Shown here: positions 5,985 through 11,324 of the stretch, in pieces
Numbering within the stretch: the first letter of the stretch is position 1
Layout: each line of letters starts with the position of its first letter
Assembly: GCA_031287135.1 (NCBI GenBank)
Contig: JAITTK010000050.1
Span: forward strand, 1 to 11,324
DNA length: 11,324 nucleotides
Direction: 5' to 3'
From: Candidatus Methanoplasma reticulitermitis
GTDB lineage: Archaea > Thermoplasmatota > Thermoplasmata > Methanomassiliicoccales > Methanomethylophilaceae
Program-made: the position numbers and the translations under genes
Notes under the pieces: generated by a model
Database searches by the model: none
What the model was told of the DNA's origin: nothing
Seen by the model: only the letters and a program-made list of their open reading frames with translations

Positions 5985-7595
5985 ATGAGACCAGCGAAAG
6001 TCCTTGCCGCGCTATTGGCAGTCTTTGCGGTATCGGTGATGCTGCTGATGCCCGCGGCGTCATCCGACGCGGATGCCACGGAGGACGACGTATGGCTGGT
6101 CGCATCCGAAACCGACCTCAGGATAAACGCCGGTTCATCAGGCGGGTTCAGTATCGCGGTGACGAACAGTCTCCCGGACGGCGACGGCATAGATGAGGAC
6201 AGGATGATATCGATATCGTTCAAAACGGACCCCGACATCACCGCGTCAGTGAACGAGAACGATAATGATTTCATTCTCGATGGGCAGGAATCGCGTTTGG
6301 TCACCGTCACGGTCACCGTCGACAAATACGTCTCCGCGGACAGTTATGATATCGAGATAGTTTTGGAAGTGAGGTCTTTGCAGACCGGTTCGGTCAGCGT
6401 GACGAACGCCCCCGTGCATGTGGGCATAACGGTACTTTCACCGCTGTCCTCCGGGACCGCGTACAACCAGATACTCGGAATATTCGGCAATCCGCTCCCC
6501 GAACCGTTCGACGGCCCTCTGACCACGGCAGTTCTGACATTCATACTCTGGATGATCATCGGCATGCTGGCGGTGATGATATTCATGCCGGTTCTGCTCC
6601 GCGTGCTTGCACGCAGCCACAAGGACGAAAGCGAGAAACTGAAGAACAGGCTGAGGACACTGATCCTGATGGTCCTGATGCTGTTCGCATTCGACAACAG
6701 CCTCAGGGTGTTCGGGGCATCAGAGGAGATAATCGGATCGGTCGAGAGCCTGTTCAGCATCTTCTATATCGTTCTCGGAGCGGTGATAGCCTGGAGGATA
6801 TACCTTGTATTCGTACAGTACACGGTATCGAAGATCTCGAAGGGCGGTCGCATAGATCACAAGGATGTCGACATAGAACCGTTATTGCGCCTGCTCGGGA
6901 AGCTTGTGATATCCGTGATGAGCATAGCGTTCATGATGTCCGTCTGGGGATTCAACCTGACGGCCATAATCACCAGCGCCGGAATAGTCAGTCTGGGTAT
7001 AACCCTCGGAGCGCAGAACATACTGAATCAGTTCTTCAGCGGAATGGTCCTCCTTCTGACGCATCCGTTCCGGTCGGGCGACATCGTGAAAATCGGAAGC
7101 AGTCCGGCGATATACAAGGTATCCAGCGTGAACATCATGAACACCGTGTTCGAGAACTGGGACAACGAGGACACGATAATCATGCCCAACAACAAGGTGT
7201 CGTCCGATACTATCGTCAACCTCACCGGAGAGGGTCTGATCTACAAGATAAACGTATACATGAACGTCTCGTACGACAACGACACGGATCTCGCCCAGAA
7301 AATAATGAAGGATGTCGCCATGGACCATCCCAACATAATAACCAACGGTTCGGTCGACCTCCCGTATACGAGAATCACGGCTTTCCTCGATTCAAGTATA
7401 GAACTCCGGCTCACAAGTTATGTATACGATTTCAACGACAGCGGAAAGATAGGCGGCGAACTCAGGGAGTCCATCTTCAAGGCCTTCAAAGAGAAGGGAG
7501 TAACCGTGCCGTTCCCGCAGATGGACGTCCATATCAATGTCGTCCGCGACGATCGGGAAAGAAACGGTGCGGATGATAGGCGCCCATCCGACTGA
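5985..7595 (+). CDS. mscS: MscS-family channel with extracytoplasmic N-terminal domain
   Basis: A predicted small-conductance mechanosensitive channel protecting the cell from osmotic downshock. Its 536 residues show a signal peptide (1-28, ending near PAASSDADA), an extracytoplasmic beta-rich region (about 36-152), then membrane helices at about 180-205, 225-241, 250-276 and 303-325. The pore helix and following strand (about 326-357) carry the MscS signature GITLGAQNILNQFFSG. The beta domain contains HPFRSGDIV and NNKV, and VPFPQMDVHI (508-517) is the usual C-terminal alpha/beta motif. It is longer than E. coli MscS (286 residues) because of the secreted N-terminal domain, which resembles the beta-sandwich modules of archaeal surface proteins, though I cannot name its family. 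The ATG at 5985 precedes a clean signal peptide; the frame is open further upstream to 5895 but that would overlap the divergent gene and spoil the signal peptide. Probably leaderless and monocistronic. Confidence 0.93.
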   Translation: MRPAKVLAALLAVFAVSVMLLMPAASSDADATEDDVWLVASETDLRINAGSSGGFSIAVTNSLPDGDGIDEDRMISISFKTDPDITASVNENDNDFILDGQESRLVTVTVTVDKYVSADSYDIEIVLEVRSLQTGSVSVTNAPVHVGITVLSPLSSGTAYNQILGIFGNPLPEPFDGPLTTAVLTFILWMIIGMLAVMIFMPVLLRVLARSHKDESEKLKNRLRTLILMVLMLFAFDNSLRVFGASEEIIGSVESLFSIFYIVLGAVIAWRIYLVFVQYTVSKISKGGRIDHKDVDIEPLLRLLGKLVISVMSIAFMMSVWGFNLTAIITSAGIVSLGITLGAQNILNQFFSGMVLLLTHPFRSGDIVKIGSSPAIYKVSSVNIMNTVFENWDNEDTIIMPNNKVSSDTIVNLTGEGLIYKINVYMNVSYDNDTDLAQKIMKDVAMDHPNIITNGSVDLPYTRITAFLDSSIELRLTSYVYDFNDSGKIGGELRESIFKAFKEKGVTVPFPQMDVHINVVRDDRERNGADDRRPSD

Positions 7596-7599
7596 CAAT

Positions 7600-7605
7600 G
7601 TTTTT
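7600..7605 (+). terminator. Possible T-tract terminator after mscS
   Basis: A gtttttc run lies within ten bases after the mscS stop codon. Archaeal terminators are often simple T-tracts; a second T-run at 7634-7638 could act too. No hairpin precedes it. Confidence 0.35.
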
Positions 7606-7616
7606 CGTTGATTGAC

Positions 7617-7627
7617 TGATATAATCA
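7617..7627. promoter_or_regulatory. Inverted repeat just upstream of the lrp TATA box
   Basis: TGAT-ATA-ATCA is an 11-base inverted repeat ending seven bases before the TATA-like run. Its position covers the BRE/activator region of the lrp-dap-lys promoter, where a dimeric regulator could bind. It is short, so chance is possible. Confidence 0.3.
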
Positions 7628-7633
7628 CAACAA

Positions 7634-7647
7634 TTTTTATATTATAG
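7634..7647 (+). promoter_or_regulatory. Predicted TATA promoter of the lrp-dap-lys operon
   Basis: The stretch tttttatattatag is the most AT-rich box in the gap after mscS. Its centre lies about 58 bases before the ATG at 7699, placing transcription start near 7665-7670 and leaving a leader of about 30 bases that holds a Shine-Dalgarno site, unlike the leaderless genes in the rest of the window. Confidence 0.6.
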
Positions 7648-7682
7648 TTAGGCTTATGCGCAATAGATTTACGAAATCAGGC

Positions 7683-7695
7683 AATCACGGTGATT
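7683..7695. promoter_or_regulatory. Perfect 13-bp palindrome over the lrp ribosome site
   Basis: AATCAC-G-GTGATT is a perfect palindrome with a one-base centre. It includes the archaeal Shine-Dalgarno sequence GGTGAT (7689-7694), which sits four bases before the ATG at 7699. A wider AAATCA/TGATTT pair (7674-7679 and 7691-7696) overlaps it. An operator for autoregulation by the Lrp protein is a natural guess; a one-base loop argues against an RNA hairpin from the inner repeat. Confidence 0.45.
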
Positions 7696-7698
7696 TTA

Positions 7699-8121
7699 AT
7701 GATAGACAATCTTGACAAGCGGATATTGGAGATCATGAAGAAGGATTCCCGCCGTCCATTCGTGGAAGTCGCCAGTCAGCTGGGGGTATCCGAAGGCACG
7801 GTAAGAAGCAGGGTGCACAGGATGACCGAAGAGGGCATCATCCGGGGGTTCACGATCAAGACCAGTTCCAAGAATGTCAAGGCACTTGTGGAGATAAGGA
7901 TAGACGTAAACACTGACACCGACGAGATAGCAAAGGAACTTGCGAGCTACGAGGGTGTGACAGAGGTGTTCGAGGTCACGGGGGACCAGGACATAATCGC
8001 ATTGGTCGATGTGGAATCGTCCCAGAACCTGAACGATATAATCGAGAGGGTAAGGAAATACGACAACATACTCAGCACCCGCACGCGTCTGATCCTCAAA
8101 GAACACTTCGGAGAGAATTGA
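7699..8121 (+). CDS. Lrp/AsnC-family transcriptional regulator
   Basis: A 140-residue DNA-binding regulator. The N-terminal winged helix-turn-helix (about 4-55) has the typical LDKRILEIMKKDSR, VASQLGVSEGTVRSRVHRM and EEGIIRGFT segments. The C-terminal half (about 62-136) is the RAM/ACT-like effector and oligomerisation domain, with VTGDQDIIALVDV as its usual GxxD motif. The ATG at 7699 is preferred to a GTG at 7690 because GGTGAT at 7689-7694 is well placed for it and the GTG lies inside that site. Its stop is one base before the dapA ATG, so it heads the lysine operon. By context it probably senses lysine or a related amino acid and controls this operon and itself; the lysine-responsive LysM of Sulfolobus is a known precedent in the family. 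The actual ligand cannot be read from the sequence. Confidence 0.92.
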   Translation: MIDNLDKRILEIMKKDSRRPFVEVASQLGVSEGTVRSRVHRMTEEGIIRGFTIKTSSKNVKALVEIRIDVNTDTDEIAKELASYEGVTEVFEVTGDQDIIALVDVESSQNLNDIIERVRKYDNILSTRTRLILKEHFGEN

Positions 8122-8122
8122 G

Positions 8123-8992
8123 ATGTTCAGAGGGACCTCTACCGCGATAATAACTCCGTTCACCAAAGATAATGAAGTCGATGAGGAATCGCTCAGAAGA
8201 CTCGTAAGATTTCAGGAGGAGAACGGAATCGACACCCTGGTCCCGTGCGGGTCCACAGGCGAATCCGCCATGCTCAGCCACGAGGAGCACATTCGCGTGA
8301 TAGAGATCGTCCTTGACCAGGCAGAGAAGGCGAAGGTACTGGCGGGGGCCGGGAGCAATTCGACGTCCGAGGCCGTCATGCTGAGCAGGCGCGCGGAGGA
8401 TCTCGGCGTCGATGGTCTGCTTTCGATATCCCCCTACTATGTGAAACCGACACAGGAAGGGATATACAGACACTTCGAAGCGATAGCGGAGTCGGTCGAT
8501 ATACCCGTGGTGGTCTACAACATACCCGGGAGGACAGGTTCCAACATAACCGCGGATACAATGCTCAGGATGGCGGAGATGGAAGGCATATGCGCCGTGA
8601 AAGAGGCGAGCGGCAATATTGACCAGATAAACGAGATAATCAGGAGAAGACCCAAGGGATTCGAGGTGCTCAGCGGCGATGACTCGTTAACCGTGCCCCT
8701 CATGCGCAACGGTGCGGACGGCGTGATATCCGTGCTCTCCAACTGCCTTCCGGACAAGATGTCCGAGATGGTACGCCTGATGTTCGACGGGGACACCGCC
8801 TCGGCGGAGAAGATTGACGATTATCTGTCGCCGCTGTACGATGGGCTGTTCGTCGAATCGAATCCGATACCCATAAAATATGTTATGGGCAGGATGGGAT
8901 ACGGAAACGGGATCCCCAGATTGCCTCTCACCCCGCTTTCGGATGACGGGAAGAAGAGGCTCGATCCGATACTAGGGACGATGGGGCTCTGA
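8123..8992 (+). CDS. dapA: 4-hydroxy-tetrahydrodipicolinate synthase
   Basis: Condenses pyruvate with L-aspartate-4-semialdehyde, the first committed step of the diaminopimelate route to lysine. The 289-residue TIM-barrel protein has the expected catalytic residues: Schiff-base lysine K160 in VKEASG, Y132 and R137 in VYNIPGRTG, the GSTGES motif (43-48; S44 and T45 take the place of the usual TT pair), and Y106 in SPYYVKPT. NPIPIKYVMG near residue 247 is the usual DapA C-terminal signature and favours DapA over the related aldolases and sialate lyases. The ATG at 8123 begins one base after the regulator's stop, with GGAG at 8110-8113 as ribosome site inside the upstream gene. It is followed after 9 bases by dapB. 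Confidence 0.96.
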   Translation: MFRGTSTAIITPFTKDNEVDEESLRRLVRFQEENGIDTLVPCGSTGESAMLSHEEHIRVIEIVLDQAEKAKVLAGAGSNSTSEAVMLSRRAEDLGVDGLLSISPYYVKPTQEGIYRHFEAIAESVDIPVVVYNIPGRTGSNITADTMLRMAEMEGICAVKEASGNIDQINEIIRRRPKGFEVLSGDDSLTVPLMRNGADGVISVLSNCLPDKMSEMVRLMFDGDTASAEKIDDYLSPLYDGLFVESNPIPIKYVMGRMGYGNGIPRLPLTPLSDDGKKRLDPILGTMGL

Positions 8993-9001
8993 GGCGATAA
9001 G

Positions 9002-9781
9002 ATGATCCGGACAGTCGTTGGCGGCGCAACTGGAAAGCTGGGACGGAACGTATGCGATCTGATAATGTCATCCCGCGACATCGAACTCGCCGGATGCATA
9101 GTCTCGGAGGGAGGCGGCAATGTCGGCAAGGAACTCTATCCAGGGGTGTTCGCCAGCGGTCCGGACGGTATTCTGGATGCGGCCGGCGATGCAGACGTGT
9201 ATGTCGATGTCACATCGCCGGACGCGGCCGCGAAGATAATCGACAGCATTCCGGACACCGGTGCCAACCTGGTGGTCGGAACGACCGCGATACCCCGCGA
9301 TGCGCTGGACAGGATGGCCGCGAGCGTATCGAGGAACGGCACCTCCGCACTGCTGTCCGCGAATTTTTCGATAAGCGTTAATGTTTTCTGGAAGATTTGC
9401 GAGGAGATGGCCGGATACCTTCCGGATTATGACATAGAGATAATCGAGTTGCATCATAATACAAAGAAGGATGCTCCGTCCGGCACAACCGCCGAGGTCA
9501 TCAGAAGAATTCAGGGTGTGACGGGCATCGAGAAGGTAGTGAACGGCAGGGAGGGGGTCGTCGGGGCAAGGACCAGGGAGATTGGGGTCCATGCCGTGAG
9601 GGCCGGGGACGTGGTCGGGGATCACACGGTCCTCTTCGCCAAGAACGCGGAGATGATGGAACTCACACATAGGCTGATGTCGAGGGAAGCGCTTGCGGCC
9701 GGATGCATGGAGTCTATAAGATGGATAGCTGGCAGGAAGGACGGAAAGGTCCACAGCATGAATGAGGTGCTAGGGATATGA
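9002..9781 (+). CDS. dapB: 4-hydroxy-tetrahydrodipicolinate reductase
   Basis: NAD(P)H-dependent reductase making tetrahydrodipicolinate from the DapA product. The 259 residues begin with a Rossmann nucleotide-binding loop, GGATGKLGR (7-15). VGTT (92-95) and SANFSISVNVF (119-129) are family motifs, and ELHHNTKKDAPSGTT (149-163) is the substrate site, with H151 and K155 matching the catalytic His and Lys of E. coli DapB. GDHTVLF, ELTHRLMSRE and the closing NEVLGI are also typical. It starts 9 bases after dapA with GAGG overlapping the dapA stop, and ends with a 4-base ATGA overlap with lysC, so translation is probably coupled. Confidence 0.97.
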   Translation: MIRTVVGGATGKLGRNVCDLIMSSRDIELAGCIVSEGGGNVGKELYPGVFASGPDGILDAAGDADVYVDVTSPDAAAKIIDSIPDTGANLVVGTTAIPRDALDRMAASVSRNGTSALLSANFSISVNVFWKICEEMAGYLPDYDIEIIELHHNTKKDAPSGTTAEVIRRIQGVTGIEKVVNGREGVVGARTREIGVHAVRAGDVVGDHTVLFAKNAEMMELTHRLMSREALAAGCMESIRWIAGRKDGKVHSMNEVLGI

Positions 9782-11151
9782 TAACGGTTATGAAATTCGG
9801 AGGGACCAGCGTAGGTTCCCCCGAGGCTTTGCAGAGGGTAGCCAAAATAATAATAGATGGGAGCGGCAGCAAGATCATAGTGGTATCGGCAATGTCCGGT
9901 ATCACGAATTTCCTGGTGAAGGGAGTCGACGGTCTTCCGGACAGCAGGAACGACCTGATCGAGGAGTTCGAGAAGAAACATGCGGATGTCGCCTCACAGC
10001 TGTTCGACGGAGAGTCATTGGCCGAGTTCATGAAGGACTTCGAAGAGAGGATGGGTAGGTTCAGGAACCTTCTCTCGGACGAGGCGGCATCCAAGGATCC
10101 CTACTACAAGGACAACATAACCTCTCAGGGGGAAAGGTTCTCCTCGCTCATACTCAGCCATGTCCTGAGGTCCGCCGGTGTCAGATCCGTCGCCCTCACT
10201 TCGGAGGACTGCGGGATATATGCAGAGGGGAGGCCCCTGTCCGGGAGTGCGGACCTCCGGAAATCGGAATCCATGATGAACATAAAGGTGAAGCCGTACA
10301 TTGATGAGGGGGTCATCCCGGTGATCACCGGATTCTACGGCATAAAGAACGACGGGCTGCCGCTCACGTTCGGAAGGGGCGGCAGCGACTATTCCGCGGC
10401 GGTCGTCGCGAATGCAATGAACGCGGATCTGCTGGAGATATGGACGGATGTGGACGGGTTCATGTCCGCCGACCCGCGCATAATCCCCGATGCGATAAAG
10501 ATAGAGGAGATGAATTTCAGCGAGGCTGCGGAACTCGCGTATTTCGGCGCGAAGGTCCTGCATCCGAGGACGATAGAGCCGGTGAGGATAAAACACATAC
10601 CGCTCAAGGTCAGGAACTCATTCAAGCCGGAGGAGCCCGGGACCATAATCCACCATCTCAGGAGACCGAGGGACGATATGCTGAGGAGTGTCGCAATGAA
10701 GACGGATCTGTCGATAATAGCGATAAATTCAGCAGAGATAGCATATCATCCGGAGATGGTTGCCCGCATAATCGAGAAGATCGCGGAGAACGAGGTCGTG
10801 ATATACTCCATATCGACATCTCTGTCCACGGTGGCCTTCCTCGTTCACAGCAATGATGTCAAATCCATATTCGCGAAACTGAACACGCTGGATCCGGGAG
10901 ACATAGAGAGGATCGAAGTCAAAAATGACATGGCACTCGTGTGCGCCGTCGGAGACAATCTCCTGTCCAAGTGCGGCGTATCCGCAGAGATATTCACTGC
11001 GGTGAAGGAAGCGAAGGCCAACGTGGAGATGATCTCGGAGGGGGCTTCGGACGTCTCCCTGAACTTCGTCGTACCAATGTCAAGGGTCACCGATGTCGTT
11101 AAAATACTGCACAACAAATATGTCGGGAGTGAATCAGATGAGGGACTTTGA
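9778..11151 (+). CDS. lysC: Aspartate kinase with two C-terminal ACT domains
   Basis: Phosphorylates L-aspartate with ATP, the entry step for lysine, threonine and methionine. The 457-residue monofunctional enzyme has KFGGTSVG (6-13), SQGER (116-120), FGRGGSDYSAA (198-208), TDVDG (223-227) and ADPR (231-234) in the kinase domain. Two ACT domains follow (about 308-375 and 384-450), including MISEGASDVSLNFVV (418-432), which in the family bind lysine or threonine as feedback inhibitors; its place in a lysine operon suggests lysine. No homoserine dehydrogenase domain is fused. The ATG at 9778 overlaps the dapB stop by 4 bases, and its own end overlaps the lysA start by 14 bases. Confidence 0.97.
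   Translation: MITVMKFGGTSVGSPEALQRVAKIIIDGSGSKIIVVSAMSGITNFLVKGVDGLPDSRNDLIEEFEKKHADVASQLFDGESLAEFMKDFEERMGRFRNLLSDEAASKDPYYKDNITSQGERFSSLILSHVLRSAGVRSVALTSEDCGIYAEGRPLSGSADLRKSESMMNIKVKPYIDEGVIPVITGFYGIKNDGLPLTFGRGGSDYSAAVVANAMNADLLEIWTDVDGFMSADPRIIPDAIKIEEMNFSEAAELAYFGAKVLHPRTIEPVRIKHIPLKVRNSFKPEEPGTIIHHLRRPRDDMLRSVAMKTDLSIIAINSAEIAYHPEMVARIIEKIAENEVVIYSISTSLSTVAFLVHSNDVKSIFAKLNTLDPGDIERIEVKNDMALVCAVGDNLLSKCGVSAEIFTAVKEAKANVEMISEGASDVSLNFVVPMSRVTDVVKILHNKYVGSESDEGL
11125..11132 (+). promoter_or_regulatory. Shine-Dalgarno site of lysA
   Basis: GGGAGTGA, within the last codons of lysC, ends five bases before the ATG at 11138 and decides this start over an upstream in-frame ATG at 11093, which would overlap lysC by 59 bases. 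Confidence 0.6.
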
Positions 11152-11324
11152 CGGCAAAGACGGAATAATGCTGTTCGGCGGCATACCGGTCACGGAGATC
11201 GCGGAGGAATTCGGGACTCCGGTGTACGGTACGGATGAGAACGTACTCAGAGAGAACTACCGCAGAATACTCGGTGCGTTCTCGTAGCCTATGGCCACGA
11301 AGATCCACATCGCCTGCTAAGACA
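11138..11324 (+). CDS. lysA: Diaminopimelate decarboxylase, 5' fragment, interrupted
   Basis: Probably the start of the PLP enzyme that decarboxylates meso-diaminopimelate to lysine, the last pathway step. The first 49 residues read like a LysA N-terminus: IPVTEIAEEFGTPVYGTDENVLRENYRRILGAFS without a gap, the GTPVY strand and YRR..AF helix being typical. An in-frame TAG follows at 11285-11287, yet the same frame then gives TKIHIAC (11297-11317), matching the family strand before the PLP-binding lysine (usually ACKAN), and then a TAA at 11318 where that lysine is expected. The neighbouring frame reads VAYGH at 11285-11299, also family-like. Clustered errors at a contig end explain this best; a TAG decoded as pyrrolysine or a real pseudogene are alternatives. 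Identity also rests on the operon context. Confidence 0.7.

Noticed and set aside
6299..6323. Short tandem repeat (ggtcaccgtcac twice) in mscS
   Set aside because: It simply encodes a Val-Thr beta strand inside the gene and has no further copies nearby.
1..11324. CRISPR arrays, tRNA or rRNA genes, insertion sequences, attachment sites
   Set aside because: No regularly spaced repeats, cloverleaf-like sequence, transposase motifs or terminal inverted repeats were seen by eye. Almost the whole window is taken by conserved housekeeping genes.

Overview
The window looks like part of an archaeal chromosome, most likely from a methanogen-related Thermoplasmatota lineage such as Methanomassiliicoccales. 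Evidence for Archaea is the type II archaeal prepilin peptidase, TATA-like boxes about 27 bases before several start codons, apparently leaderless single genes next to operons with GGTGA or GGAGG ribosome sites, and frequent ATA and AGG/AGA codons. The lineage is inference from gene content (HdrD-like Fe-S protein, nickel-pincer LarA family, AmrS radical SAM protein, bacterial-type folP, diaminopimelate lysine pathway); no marker gene settles it. The window is densely coding, and no gap exceeds about 110 bases.

Layout. (1) Positions 1-3023, minus strand: a tightly packed three-gene operon, larA-like racemase, HdrD/GlcF-like Fe-S oxidoreductase, then folP, which runs off the left edge. (2) Positions 3134-5075, plus strand: thiL, then an AmrS-type radical SAM protein whose conserved N-terminus extends upstream of its first usable start codon. 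(3) Positions 5065-5928, minus strand: an archaeal type IV prepilin peptidase whose 3' end overlaps the radical SAM gene. (4) Positions 5985-7595, plus strand: an MscS-family channel with a signal peptide and an extracytoplasmic beta-rich domain, divergent from the peptidase across one shared AT-rich promoter element. (5) Positions 7699 to the right edge, plus strand: an Lrp/AsnC regulator followed with 1-10 bp gaps or short overlaps by dapA, dapB, lysC and the beginning of lysA.

How the genes work together. The last block is a coherent lysine pathway unit: LysC phosphorylates aspartate, DapA condenses aspartate semialdehyde with pyruvate, DapB reduces the product, and LysA decarboxylates meso-diaminopimelate. 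The Lrp-type gene at its head is a likely local regulator, and a perfect 13-bp palindrome covers its ribosome binding site. The first block is less clear: a racemase-like enzyme and an electron-transfer Fe-S protein fit hydroxy-acid metabolism, while FolP points to folate synthesis, which is not universal in methanogenic archaea.

I do not see a clear, wholly new system. The observations most worth a second look are the LarA-like/HdrD-like/FolP operon, the AmrS start anomaly, the shared two-way promoter at 5950-5961, the palindrome over the lrp ribosome site, and the interrupted lysA sequence in the last 45 bases, which may be a low-quality contig end.
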